Positions 1 to 11,699 of a DNA stretch of 64,000 bases are shown here, piece by piece (positions within the stretch are counted from its first letter, which is position 1; each line of letters begins with the position of its first letter). The stretch spans positions 45,351,527 to 45,415,526 of the forward strand of contig OZ020514.1 in assembly GCA_963971425.1 (NCBI GenBank), read 5' to 3'. This DNA is from Bryoerythrophyllum caledonicum. Its lineage: Eukaryota; Streptophyta; Bryopsida; Pottiales; Pottiaceae. The notes under the pieces were generated by a model. It was not told the DNA's origin, searched no databases, and was given only the letters and a program-made list of their open reading frames with translations. The position numbers and the translations under genes were made by a program.

Positions 1-66
1 CCCCTTTGTCGCTGACCTTATTTCCGCCTTAACTGAACACCTCCTTGGTCATTAGATTTCGGAGGC

Positions 67-562
67 TTCTATCGCAGTTTAGGAGTTCAGCCTATGGCGT
101 GGAGCGCGTGGAGTTGAGCGATTGGCAATTCCACCATTGCATTCAAGGTTATCAACGTGGAAAAGGGTGTCAGTCTCGTCATCTGTTTGCTTGCAGCTGT
201 AGGTGCTGCTTCTGCTTTTGATCCGTTTCCTACTGTTTAATGGAATTGAGGCGATTCTTCAATTCGTATGGTCATTATACTAGTATTGTCATCGTGTGAG
301 GCGTGGATCTTCCCTTCTATCGCAGTTTAGGAGTTCAGCCTATGGCGTGGAGCGCGTGGAGTTGAGCGATTGGCGATTCGAGCATTGCATTCAAGGTCAT
401 CAACGTGGGAAAGGGTGCCAGTCTCGTCATCTGTTTGCTTGCAGCTGTAGGTGCTGCTTCTACTTTTGATCCGTTTCCTGCTGTTTTATGGAATTGAGGC
501 GATTCTTCAATTCGTATGGTCATTGTAATAGTATTTGTCATCGTATGAGGGGCAGATCTTCC
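67..562. repeat. Two tandem copies of a ~248 bp unit
   Basis: A unit starting TTCTATCGCAGTTTAGGAG at 67 recurs at 315, and the two copies stay nearly identical for about 248 bp, with a handful of substitutions and one- or two-base differences. No convincing coding frame spans both copies. It lies just upstream of the first palindrome cluster of element A and is probably subregional tandem DNA of that element. Confidence 0.85.
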
Positions 563-610
563 CTTCGCTGCTCTTACAATGAATAAACGGACGGACTTCT
601 TCAGTTATTG

Positions 611-930
611 TAGGATCCTACGATAAATATCACGGTGTCTTTCAGCACATCCGCACCGGATATTGTAGGATCCTACGATAGAGATCGCGGAGTAATTCAC
701 TAACTTTCCAATGTAGATCGTAGGATCCTACGATAGAGATCGCGGAGCAATTCACTAACTTCCCAATGTAGATCATAGGATCCTACGATAAGACAACATT
801 GTATGCTATGTACTCAGGACACCTGCATCGGTTTCATCACTCACTACGTACTGATTTTGTGTGGGTAGTACATATCAGGTTTTCTGGACGTATTGCAAGC
901 GGGCCATACCATCGTAGGATCCTACGATAT
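611..930. repeat. Palindrome cluster A (TCGTAGGATCCTACGA) upstream of the transposase
   Basis: Five copies of a 14-18 bp palindrome with core TAGGATCCTA lie at about 611-620, 666-675, 721-730, 776-785 and 915-924. The first four are spaced 55 bp apart inside a short tandem repeat (compare ATAGAGATCGCGGAG near 679 and 734). The cluster lies roughly 0.3-0.6 kb upstream of the transposase start, so a promoter or operator role is plausible but unproven. The same palindrome recurs at 4356-4894. Confidence 0.9.
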
Positions 931-1256
931 CATGGATTAATCGTTCTCTTCTAGTCCCGAGACTACAAACCTTGAAGATGGCGAGGTAGACGGACTTGTA
1001 GGTTTCGAACCGGGCAAGTCCGTATTTCTTTCCTATGCTGGTCAAGGTGTGGTTAGAGAAGCCATGATCATCGAAGCGGTTGTCTCTGGGACATGACTGG
1101 GCGTTGATACGGATCAAACCTTCAGCGACTTCAGTATCGTCAGGCTGACCGTCATATATCCTGTGGCTCGAAGTCTTCTCCTTCTACCGATGCAAGATGG
1201 CCTTCCTGTCTTGGCTAATTCGCTTGGTAGAATGATCCTGTGGATGTCTCGAAGCC

Positions 1257-4200
1257 TTGTTCTCACTTCCGACATACGTGCCAACTCTAATGGTCGAGAC
1301 GGTATCCCATTTCTACCTCGCATGGTTTAGGGTGGGAAAAATTGTGGCACACTTTAATGGCAGTGGTGATCTATTGTCATCCGGTAGCATTAATTGCGTC
1401 AGTCCTGAGGAACCGTTTGAGCACGACACATTGGGCGAGTGTTACATTGGAGTCACGATGTTTAATGTTTTTATAGGAGATCCAAGTGATATTATGAGTC
1501 TCCGACGTTGGCCCATTGGAGAGTGTTCGTTCGAGGGTGGACATAGTCTACGCAATACTATTGCCCATTTCGACCGGATTCCAGAGGTTGTTGACCCGAA
1601 TGCGCACCTGGGCGGCCGCAAGAAATCACCATACCGTTTTGTTGCCCGCTAGAAGTGTACTGATGAGAAGCTCAGCGCTTTTGCTAAGAAGACGCTCCCG
1701 GAAGTAATTCAGGCTATCAGTTCGCATTCCTGCTGTCCAGGCGAGTGCGTTCGAGTATCCAAACCCCAGGATACCCTATACATCCGGACGAAATTGTGGC
1801 TGAAGAATTTCGACGATCGTCGGGATTATGCCAGATCCGTTGGTGGACAACTGCGCTTTGTGGGTAATAATCGGAAACAAAAGTTTGTTACATTGTTTGG
1901 GCAGGAAGTCTGCGCTACCGCTTGGTATAAGATTCATGGCATCCCAAAGTCAACATTCCATGAGTATATGAACCAATACGAGAAGGGAGTTGTGTCCTCG
2001 AGGCACGGTAAGGACATTAAACGTCCACGACTTGAAACCATGCAGGCCCTAGGTAGTATTACGGCCATAGTCGATGAATGTGCTAATCAAATGCCAAATA
2101 AGATGAGGTCAACAACACCAGGGTGGATGGACACCCTGAAGTTCCTGCCCTCTGGTCAGAAGTGGAAGATGATTCAAGCTGCAGCCACAGAGGTAATAAT
2201 TAGTTCGCCATTCATTGTATATAAGATTATGGGATGTTTGTGTGGTCTTGTATCGTGGGATCTTACGATCATTTCTTTACATAGTGGTCCTTACTGTATC
2301 ACATGCTTTTTTAGTTTCTCATAACTTTGATTTGACGAAATTGCAGACTTATCTTTAGTACGGGTAACCGCCCGTATCCCAATCGGCTGTTAGTAGAATG
2401 AAGAGGGAGACCTTTAAGAATGTTGTAGTTAAACCGGTTGGGAGTTCTTTCGCAAAATGCACCTTCTGTGACACTCTACAACAGTACATTGGGAGGTCGG
2501 TTAAGGGATCACCTAAATATAATTCATTCGTGAAACAGAAATTGGCTCACTGTAACCTCCAAGCATCGTGTAGGCGTGTGTACCATACTTGGCGGGAGGA
2601 GTCTAAGATGAGCGAGGGTAGAATCCTGTGTATAATCCACGATAAAATGGATACAACGAAGACCGCTATCCCTCGTATGCGAATTAACACCAAACTCACT
2701 TCCTCCTTGGTAAGTTCTCAGCTAACGTCACCGGTATGGTGACGCACAGACATGGAGATGGTGCCTACGGCCACTATTCCTCCGACCTTTGGCCGGGGGA
2801 CGCTAATTATACTATTTCCTCCCTTGCAAAATTGCTCCGGCGTCTGTAGGAACCACCTATGCGTGGAACTCGTAGAATGTTTCCTTGCACACCTGCCAAT
2901 TCTTTATTTGAAGCAATGCTAAGAAGGAAGTCCAAATGCATGAACCTGTTGTCGGCGGTGTTGAATACCTCTGCAGACCCCATTCCCCTACCCAAAAAGT
3001 TGTACCTGCAATTGGACAACTTTGCAAAGGACAATGAGAATCAATTCCTCATGGCATTCTTATCTGTGCTAACTCATCGGGGTGTGTTCAAGGAAATCCA
3101 AGTTGGATTCTTATTAGTGGGGCACACCCATGAGGATAATGACGCTTACTTTAGCCACTTGTCGAAGACGTTGAAGGGTCAGAATACTTATGTTGTCGCG
3201 GATTTTATGATGGCCTTCATGAAATCGCAGGACATGAGTTCATGCCTGAGTTTGTCCAAGAGGTTGCTGATTTTAAATCTTTTGTTAAAGGTTATATCCG
3301 TGATGGTTCTGATAGGATTACGGGCCTCGAAGAGATGCACCTCTTCAAAATTCTACGTTGACGAAGAAGGGTGGCCAGTCATGCAATTTAAGAAATTGGC
3401 CTTTGATTCCTACTGGCTGCCTAAAGACAAGCCAAGTATTCGTCTTTGGAAGCAGGACGCAGATGGGAATCCCATGATACCTACCGGTATGCCCAATCCG
3501 GTTCCTTTCAGACACTTGTGGGGCGATATAATTGTCTCTACCACCGGCAACCAAGACAAGGCTAGAGAGAAGGCTTCGAAGGCGGTTGAGAAGAGGTCGT
3601 TCATCAAGTGAGGAATTCAAGGTTATATTAAGTTTTGGTAGGAGGGAATGCTCAATTGTACTGGCTGGGCGAGGGATTTTCCTCCGTACATTGAGTACTG
3701 GAATACAATACTTGCAGAACTGGAAAAACCTCTGCCTTCTATTCTTGCGGCATTGGTAGAAGGTTTCTGGCCAAGTCAGGTTTCAAGAGCTACTGATCCA
3801 AATCCGCTATGCCTTATGACAGGTCGAGATGACCTACCTTAAGATGACTCTCTTGAACCGTATTGCGGCCCCATGAAGGAGAGACCGAAGGACCCCTTGA
3901 ATCCATGGCGACATATCGTACCGGGGTCATGGGTGTATATTCGTCCGAGTGATCCCCATATATATCCCGTCTGGATGGGGAGAGCTTGCTCAGCAGTGAA
4001 CTGCGAAAGAGGACATGCAGAGTTTGGAATGTTCATTGTCCAATTCTGGAAGCGAAGAAATGCATTCAAGAACTCAAAGAAGAAGTATGAAAATTGTTGG
4101 GAAGACACCTGGATTCCCGAACGTTAATGACCTGTACAAATGCATGTCAACTCAGTTGTGTTTGCATCCTCGTCCGAAAGAACGAATCTCGAGACTCGAT

Positions 4201-4268
4201 CTATTTCAAGGAGGGACCGGTTAGCAGCGTTGGCTAACTTGGAAGCTGCAAATGCAACGGACCCTTGA
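1257..4268 (+). pseudogene. DUF7869-like putative transposase, copy 1 (decayed)
   Basis: Fragments in shifting frames align in order with the better copy at 19507-22320. The N-terminal part (1257-1560) carries a GSG and a WPI motif. A helix-turn-helix-like stretch (CATAWYKIHGIPKSTFHEYM) lies near 1912. Next come a CxxC zinc-type motif (CTFC, ~2460), IIHDKMD (~2634), LQLDN (~3009) and GHTHEDNDAYF (~3121). The C-terminal part (3873-4268) matches the same region of the other copies. The acidic stations D-K-M-D, L-D-N and H-E-D-x-D suggest an RNase-H-fold DDE/D enzyme, which is an inference. A probable intron lies at about 2192-2345 (TTGCAG acceptor) and contains a degenerate element-A palindrome (2252-2269). 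At least four frameshifts or stops make it non-functional. The true start is unclear. Confidence 0.7.
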
Positions 4269-4355
4269 TGCGAAGGCGATCTTGCAACCAGGATTAGAAG
4301 ACAACCCAACGAATATTTTTCATTGGTCATCATCTCCTAGAACTAGTCAACCCAC

Positions 4356-4894
4356 ATTGTAGGATCCTACGATTTAGTTCCTTCAAAGCTACCAAGTCTA
4401 CACTTTCACAACATTCGACAGTTTCGACCCCACTGGCCTGCTTACTCCGATCCTACGGCTGAAGTTCTCTTTAACAGGTAATCCACACAGGTCGTAGGAT
4501 CCTACGATATTGTTTCTCCGTAGCTGCTGATCATGTTTTTCGACATCTGTCGCCACTTTGTACCCATCTTTTGGCTTTGCCATTGAATTTATGAAATGTA
4601 TACTCTTTTTTGAGTAACTTTATTTACCCCCTACACTACTTCTATCCTACTTTACACGTTCCAACCAATTCAAGCTCTTTAATCATGCGTCTTGTACTTA
4701 CTTGCATCTTGTTTTCCCTTTATTGTTGTTAGACCGAGGAGGTAGGATTATGTGGGTCTTGCAGGGATGAATGGGATCGTAGGATCCTACTATCTCCACA
4801 GCTGGGACTCTTCTCACATTAAGTATGGTCTACAACTCGCTGAGTCCTTTGATATATCATGCATAAGTTGTATTCTTCGTAGGATCCTTCGAAG
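4356..4894. repeat. Palindrome cluster A, downstream side
   Basis: Further copies of the element-A palindrome follow the transposase: 4356-4373 and 4492-4508 (near perfect), 4776-4793 (one mismatched arm base), and a diverged form CTTCGTAGGATCCTTCGAAG at 4875-4894. A half-related CCGATCCTACGG lies at 4447. Palindromes thus bracket the gene and stop about 100 bp before the element end. Confidence 0.85.
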
Positions 4895-4947
4895 CACGTC
4901 ATTGCATATTTTATTGGATATTCTTCTAACAAATCGGGACTTTGACC

Positions 4948-4990
4948 AATCTGGACTTTTAAAAGTCCAGATTTAGTTAAATGTGGCATA
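4948..4990. mobile_element. Right terminus of element A: hairpin plus TIR
   Basis: Positions 4948-4973 form a perfect 26-bp palindrome (AATCTGGACTTTT and its mirror). It runs directly into ATTTAGTTAAATGTGGC (4971-4987), the reverse complement of GCCACATTTAACTAAAT. The same 17 bases occur at 47955-47971 as the left end of D, and a close variant at 11072 starts B. The shared sequence at four gene-flanking positions is the basis for calling it a TIR. Confidence 0.7.
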
Positions 4991-6584
4991 TATGCCTCAT
5001 GTCTTCTATCATCCTTCTACAAAACTTTGAGAATTCCAAATATAATTTGCAACCACTGGAACGTGCTCAAAAACTGATTATTCTTTTATTGCATGTATAA
5101 ATAAATCCAAAATTACTTACGTTATGAACATTAAATTATGCTTGATGCACTAAGTGTACAATTCTTCTTTGTATTAGTTATATTTTATATACTAATTATC
5201 GTTTTTTTGTCATGAGGAGGTAATACCATTTCTTGTTTAAATCTTTTAATATTATTCCACTCTCTATGTTTTACAAATGAAAAAGTCTTTAATTTCACGT
5301 CAAAACATAAAATAAATTGTGTATGGTCAAGAATTCCTCCATCTTTCATGTCATGCTTAGATTGTCACACCCTAAACTCATGATAATACAATGTGAACTC
5401 AAGAATAAGATATGTTAATCCAACAATTAGTGTCCGCACATTTTCAGTCTTTGAGTACTTAGTGGATAGTAACCAATTTCAATTCCAAATCCAGACCATG
5501 GGGACACTTGGGATTCTTGCAAAAGAATGAACATTCTAAATTGATTACAAAAGAGTAACATTATGCACTTTTTAAAAATCCCAAAAATAACGATGTCCAA
5601 AGCATGTTTGAATACATATTTTTTTGCTCAAAATACACGTGCACGTATAATTTTATTTTTGTTTTTTTAATGCTATTCGTTCGTTAAGGTCTTTGCTTTC
5701 AAATTTATAGATAAGTCCTATTTGGATAGTAATACAAATTCATTCTAATCATCTCAATATCTTCTCTACATTTTCCTATAGCTTAGTTGAATTATCAATA
5801 TCCAAAATATTCAAAGTATTAGTAAATTGAAATGAAATACCATCAGAGGGATAATACCTAAACCAAGGACTCTAAACCTTGAACCCTAAACCTGAGCCTA
5901 AATTCCTAACCCAAACCCAAAACCGTAAACTCTAAACCTAACCCTAACCCTGAGCGTTATCCTAACCCTTAATCCCACAATTACCTGTATATTACTCGCA
6001 TGTGTGCGAGTATATTCGAGGTATGTACTCTTCCTTAATTTAGTCAACCAGGAAATAGTTGATTCGGTTTTCCGCTCAAAATTTCAAATTTGCACTTTTT
6101 AAGGGGCTGTGGAAAAGTTTCCTCCCGCCAATTCTGAAATCGTAGCTCGCAATTGAAACGGTCGTGTGTCCGTGAGTGACCTCGGCAAACCTCGCCCAGT
6201 TTCTTCATTTCTTTTCTTCTCAGTTTGGTTGCTGTGCAAGGTTGGTGGGTGGGAGGCTTGGAGGTGGTACAACTGTGAGAGGTTGAGGAGGGCAACATTT
6301 ATAGGATGCGCACAGTTGAGCAGGGCGCTTTCGCGGGGCAACAACGCACCGGTTGTCAACTTCATAAGGTTTACTAAGATTACTTTTTGCATTCTCCATG
6401 TATTCTAGCTATTAGGATGTAAGAGTGATGCTTATTGCTCTAGTTCCAGTTGCTACTATGATTTTGAAGCGTCACTGCGACTTTCTCGACGACTAACGCA
6501 AAGATTTGGATTCTAGTATACAAAGAGGCATATTCATAGGCTGAGGGGTTTGTCCATATTATGCCAAATATCACGGAAGGACAT
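4991..6584. other. AT-rich stretch without a supported gene
   Basis: I see no ORF with recognisable protein similarity or splice structure here. The sequence is AT-rich up to about 6000, with a degenerate telomere-like block at 5865-5972, and becomes more mixed from 6040. A left TIR for element E may lie here, but I could not identify one. Confidence 0.6.
5865..5972. repeat. Degenerate telomere-like repeat (CCCTAAA variants)
   Basis: The stretch is a run of CCCTAAA, CCCTAAC and TCTAAAC variants, including CCCTAAACC and CTAACCCTAACCCTGA. TTTAGGG is the usual land-plant telomere unit. The irregular copies suggest an interstitial relic rather than a chromosome end. Confidence 0.6.
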
Positions 6585-6748
6585 TTTAGCTCGAATCGAG
6601 CTAAAGTGCCAGACCTTATTATCAGCAATAGTTTAGCTCAACTCGAGCTAAACTGTCATACCATATTATTAACAACTATTTAGCTTGACTTGAACTAAAT
6701 TGTCATACTTTATTTTCTACGTCAACTTACCACGACTCGAGCTTAAAT
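6585..6748. repeat. Palindrome cluster E (TTAGCTCGANTCGAGCTAA) upstream of transposase copy 2
   Basis: A 21-bp palindrome, odd-centred, is perfect at 6585-6605. It recurs at 6632-6652 (one arm mismatch) and 6679-6699 (more diverged), with a partial copy near 6733. The spacing is 47 bp because each lies in a tandem unit also containing TGTCATAC-type sequence. The cluster sits 100-260 bp before the putative ATG at 6848. The sequence differs from the palindromes of A, B, C and D. Confidence 0.85.
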
Positions 6749-6847
6749 ACCCACTTGAAATGGTTCTGCATTGATGTCCATTCCTACACGGTATTCATCC
6801 ATACTTATTGGAAGGATTATCTAATATTTATCTCATTGGAATGCAGA

Positions 6848-9371
6848 ATGTCGTCCTCAGAGGACGACGATGTTCATGTTAATGCTCCTATGAACCCAGA
6901 CCTTCCTGAGTTTGATGTTATTTCTCGCCGTCTCTGGGTCAGGATGACTGTTTCGCTTCACAATGGTTCGGGTATTCGCGTTGCGGAGGGGTTGGTTCGC
7001 AATGTCCGGTCCAGTGCAATTCTAGGTTCCTCTGGTCATCTTGGGGATTGTAATGTTGTAGTACAAGTGTTCAGTACTTTTGTTGAGGAGGAAGCTCCTG
7101 ATGAATGGCATTACTCGTTTAAGTCCTGGCCAATTCAACAAGTCTTCTTAAACAATGTGAGTCTCTTCCATCATTGCCTTAGGGAGATTTACAATGTCTC
7201 ATTGGTAAAGCGTAACAGACCTCTAAATGGGAGCTTCCGTTTGTACGACAATTCCTCAAGGAATACACGTCCAACAATGTCTAGGAATGCTGAATTCTTC
7301 ATGACCCCTCATTCCATTAACGTAGTTGTGAGCAATAGTTGTTGCATTTAAAACTGTGTTCAACACTACCCTAGAGATAAAATAAAAGTCCTTCGGATGC
7401 GCTTGTACAGTGAGACCATCGTGCAGTTCAAAAATCATATCAAACTCGATGTTCACAGACAATTTCATAGAAACGCTGCGTGTAGGAAGGTTGCGACCCT
7501 AGAGGGTGTGGACGGTTGTGCCCATGCGTGGATGAAAATCATGGGTGTAAGTTTGAGTACTTTCTATCGGAATGCAAAGGGCGATGCCGCTGGTCATGCG
7601 GCTCAACACCATGGGAATACCGGTTTGCATAAGCCTAGTGGTCATACGGTTGTGGCTACTGCCGCTCTTGGAGCCATCCTCGATAGACATGCGGACCACA
7701 TGCCTCACAAGTCTCGTGTTCTCCCATCTGGCGAGAAGGCTGTGGAAAAGGTCCTTCCTGCAAGTTTTAAGTGGAAGGATCAGATACCGCTTCTTAATGA
7801 TCACCTCGTTGACTGTGGATTGCCGCCAATCTCAACCTCAAGCTTGAGTAAGATTCGGCAAGTGAGCTTCCCCAAGTACTATGCCAAGAAAGGTGGAGAC
7901 AACTTTGCCCATTGTTCTACGTGTGACAAAAACGAGGATCAGAAAAAGCTTACTCAACCTGGAACACAAGCATCTCTGCTATGGCAAAAGAAGATGCAGG
8001 TTCACATCGATTCTGCTTTCACATCAGGACTTGTACTACCTGAACCGATTCCGATAAAAGTCGTCGCCCCAGGAGGTTCTTATCATCATGCATGATAAGA
8101 TGGATCACTCAATGACCGCCTCCCCAATTTTTTCACATAAAACAAAGCATTTAGATGGGCTTTGGAAGTTGCCTCTTGCAGTCACAGGCATGCTTGCCCA
8201 TGGTCATGTAGACCAGCGTTACGCCCATTACGGTCTTGATTTATACTCCCATGATGCCAATTACACGGTCGAGTCGTTTGCAAAACTATTGTGTGACCTA
8301 TAGGCACCTCCGAAATCATTGTCTTGCCAACTCTTTCCAGAATCTAGTTCTCATCTATTGTATGCGGCGGTATTACGGGGTGTGTTCCCACAATCTCTCA
8401 TCTCATCCGAGAAGTTCTTGACTTTAAGAAGTTCATTGGAGATATGATTGCAGACGGTGATGAAGCTTTGCAGGGTCATACGAAGGCTCATCAATTCAAG
8501 TTTTATGTGGACTCAAATGGTTGTCCGGTAATGAAGTATAAAATCCTTTGTCATGATGAGGATTGGCTTCCTAAAGGAGAAGGTAGTGGCATCAAATTGT
8601 GGAAGGAGGATTCTGAAGGAAGAACTTTATGGCCACGCGGAGAACCTGATGCATTGAAGCCTTTTACGATGCGGCATCTCCATGAGGTGGTGAAGGAACT
8701 TTCAAGATTCATCAATAACTGGGATCAGTCATGGCGGGAGACTGTTGAAGCCAGATCACGTTTTGAGCCGCTCTCGTACTATTGGCGCGACGTTGCAGAT
8801 GCTCTGACTCTTCCAATGGATATGCCCATATCATTGGAAGACGGCCAGTGGCCAACGACGCAAATTGCCCATGCCAATGAAGATGAGTTCTCAGCGGAGG
8901 GTGAGGTTCGCAAAGAGTACCGTGAAGATGAGTATTATATTGGCTAGAGACGCAATCATCCACCTCCTTCTTTTAGAGTTGGTCGTGATTTTTTTGCTGG
9001 CTATTTTTGTTGCATTCCGGCCTTGTGATGGAGACGAGCGCCCATTTTGGATTGCTCAAACAATTTCAGATCCTAACTCAAAGCCGAATATGCCAAACAC
9101 CGTGCGTATCCAATTCTTCCACCCTATATCGCGCAATCGGGATGTTCTGAAGTTCTATATAGATTGGGATACAGATTGCAACCTTCGCTGGACAGCTGAA
9201 AAGGGGATAGCCATAACGTGGGAGACTACTGATTCAATCTTGACAGCATAGAAACCTAGGTCTTTAAAGTGGGATGGAGGTCATGTACAAGATTCAACTA
9301 CAAAAATTCCGAAGGTGCAAGTAGCTATTATCAAGGCCTCTTTGGAAGCACTTGCTAGGTCCAAATCGTAA
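6848..9371 (+). pseudogene. DUF7869-like putative transposase, copy 2, catalytic core deleted
   Basis: The ATG at 6848 opens an acidic start (SSSEDDD) and then aligns with copies 1 and 3: NGSGIRVAEG, WPIQQVF, the helix-turn-helix-like segment (AHAWMKIMGVSLSTFYR, ~7518), a CSTC motif, MHDKMDHS (8088) and HTKAHQFKFYVD. One frame runs 6848-8095 with an in-frame TAA at 7349. There is a frameshift near 8070. Around 8370-8400 the block holding LQLDN...GHTHED in the other copies is missing (roughly 100 or more codons), so it cannot encode an active enzyme. The C-terminal part continues to about 9371 with in-frame TAG codons at 8945 and 9249. The stop lies about 1 kb from the right end of E, matching A and C in layout. 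Confidence 0.7.
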
Positions 9372-9688
9372 TAGACTTAGATGAATGGACTTTCAATTTC
9401 TTAGATTTTGGATTCTGATGCGTGATACTTCATGTAGTATAGTTAGATCCATTGGTGCTGAGATTATAGATATTTGTATTCAATTACACTCTGTATGACT
9501 ATATCTATTGCCAATGATTGCTATAAAATATTCTCTCCATTGTTTTCGCGTATCAGTGATAATTTGCAGTATGTTTTTGTTTCTTTTTTTAAACAACAAT
9601 GTGGTAAATTGCTTCTAATCTTGAAACCAATAATACGAGTAATTGCCTTCATGTTGAATGATAGAAAGTAAATGATGGTTTACACTGT

Positions 9689-10392
9689 AGCTCTAGTGGA
9701 GCTAAAGTGTGAGCAAATCTTCTTTTTAGTTCACTGCACTTAGTAATGGTGCGCACTTTAGGTGAAGTGGAGCTAAAGTGTGTGGAATTGTTTTTTTAAG
9801 TTCATTGCACTTTAAGTATTGGGGACACTTTGGTTTGAAGAGAGCTAGTGTCTGTGCAACTTTTTTCCCACTTCTAAACACAGTTTATTTGAAACTCGTT
9901 ACTTATTTTTTTAGCCAATGTGTATTCCACAAGGTGAACTGAAATTCTTTTGAAATAAAAAAAAGGCTCATCAGAATATGTTTAGCTAATTCTCTTACAA
10001 GTGGCTATATGTCCGTCATTTAGCTCACTCTTAGCTAACTTGGAGCATGGTGTTAATCCGGGTTAGTAGGTTCGAGAGATTTTTGTAACTTCTAAGGCTT
10101 TAGTGTGAATATTTTAACTATTCATATTCAATGAACACATGTGGTATAAAAGAAGTGTCAACTAATATGTTCTTCTTTTCAATATTATAGTTAGATTTGT
10201 AATGTAATCCTAAACCGTAGTACTTTTTTTTCTGGGGATTTTTGTAATAAACATTACCTCCCAATTTAATGGAAACTCATATCCCTCCATAGTGTAGAGT
10301 TAGATGTGCACTTTAGTTCTTATGTTCTACATGTGTTAATTTGGGAGTCGCTAAATCTCCCAAATATAACGAGTATGGTGTTTTTAATATCT
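9689..10392. mobile_element. Right end of element E: palindrome relics, hairpin and TIR
   Basis: Relics of the E palindrome (GGAGCTAAAGTGTG at about 9699 and 9769; TTTAGCTCACTCTTAGCTAA near 10019) follow the transposase. A hairpin TTTGGGAG...CTCCCAAA lies at about 10340-10364. It runs into TATAACGAGTATGGTGTT, whose reverse complement AACACCATACTCGTTATA resembles the right end of C (AACACCATATTCATTAAAA). I place the terminus near 10383. No target duplication was seen. Confidence 0.55.
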
Positions 10393-10399
10393 TACAGTC

Positions 10400-11015
10400 T
10401 TTGACTAACTCTTCCCCCCTCATTCTATCTCCATACCATGTTTATTTAATTAAATGTCTTTCATTCCTATTCCTTGCACCCTCTAACTCCTAATTATTTT
10501 ATTGTCTCATACTAAAACTTCTTCCTTCATTCTACCTCCATACTATGCTTATATAATTAAATGTCTTTCATTCCCATCCTTTAATCCTTTCCTCCTTATT
10601 GATTTAATTATTTTGCTATCTTCCACCACCAATTTTTCTTCCCTTCTAATAAATCTAATGGAGAAGGTGGGAGTAAGGGATGGAAATGAAAGACATTTAA
10701 TTAAAAATAGCATGGTATGGAGGTAGAATGATGGAGAAAGTGTCAGTGAGAGACAATAAAATATTAAATCTAGTGGAGTTTAAAGTGTGTAAAGAATGGG
10801 ATTGAAAGACATTTGATTATATAAGCATGGTATGGAGGTAGAAGGAAGGTGGAAAGGGTAGAAAAAGACAACAACACAATAAAATCTAATGGGGGGATGG
10901 GAGTAAGAGATGGGAATGAAAGACATATAATAAAATGATCAAGATATGGAAGGAAAAGGGAAATGGTAGTGGAAGACAACCAAATAATTAAATCTAATGG
11001 AGAGAGAAGGGAGTA
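10400..11015. repeat. Foldback repeat between the ends of E and B
   Basis: Two forward units (CCATACYATGYTTATWTAATTA followed by AAATGTCTTTCATTCC, at about 10430 and 10545) face three inverted units (GGAATGAAAGACATTTAATTA-type, near 10680, 10800 and 10915). The whole could fold into a long imperfect hairpin centred near 10650. No ORF in it is convincing. It fills most of the 690 bp between the E right end and the B left end. Confidence 0.75.
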
Positions 11016-11070
11016 CGACCTCCAAAGATATACCTCAAATATGGAGTTCCTTCCCACATATTGGCAAAGA

Positions 11071-11118
11071 TGCACAATTCAACTATATCTGGACTATGAG
11101 TTGAATTCTGGACTAAGG
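11071..11118. mobile_element. Left terminus of element B
   Basis: TGCACAATTCAACTATAT at 11071, followed by CTGGACT, closely matches the inward-reading end of A (GCCACATTTAACTAAAT then CTGGACT). It is followed by an inverted pair AATTCAAC...GTTGAATT (about 11076-11107). The nearest gene inside is the HAD2-type gene, as in D. The similarity and position support a TIR; the partner end is not in view. Confidence 0.55.
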
Positions 11119-11699
11119 ACTGAAATAAAGATCTGGAGATATGCCGGATAAAAGATAGTATAGCATGAAATTTGATGAGTTAGAGTACTTTTGAAGCATT
11201 ACATGCATCACTAATGACACGTAAGAAAGAAAAAATGGCTAGAAGAACTAAATTTGAGGTTAGACTACACGTAAGTCCGCAACATGTACCCAGATAATCG
11301 CTGGTTGAATGTCAAAGTAGGCTTCAAGAGAAGAATCGAGTCCTCAAAACCTAAATTGTTGGACGTACTATACATTACAAGGCTGCCCATACATGAAATC
11401 ACATGTGTGGTTGGGAAAACTGGGATAGAGATGCCGAGAGCAATTACTCACAATTGATCTATAGAAATTCTAAGTTCAGAGAACAGTGTTGGCCAATGGA
11501 ACATGCAACCGGATATCTTCGGAAGAATTCAGAGTAAGAGTTCAGTAGTTAACAATTTCATTATAAAAAAGTGTCATACAATAAATATAGGGTGGCTGTT
11601 ATTAACAGCCGCGTGTAATCTACGGAGAATTGGTAGAACTATTTTAATATAAGTGCTTCAGATGCCTACTACTCGTCTTGTATAGTATCTCCCATGTTT

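Larger units (their letters stand above)
1..4990. mobile_element. Element A: transposase arm of a giant TIR element (left end outside window)
   Basis: This is the right-hand arm of one member of the giant element family. It holds a decayed DUF7869-like transposase gene (1257-4268) pointing toward the right end. Palindromes of the type TCGTAGGATCCTACGA lie upstream of the gene, in one probable intron, and downstream. The right end is placed at about 4987-4990, where GCCACATTTAACTAAAT reads inward on the minus strand and matches the left end of D at 47955. The transposase stop lies about 0.7 kb from the end, as in C. The other arm, expected to carry ParB-like and HAD genes, would lie left of the window. 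Membership is inferred from shared ends and gene content; no target duplication was found. Confidence 0.65.

Noticed and set aside
6850..6868. Near-perfect palindrome GTCGTCCTCAGAGGACGAC
   Set aside because: Single copy inside the coding start (SSSEDDD), unlike the repeated E palindrome; probably chance from acidic codons.
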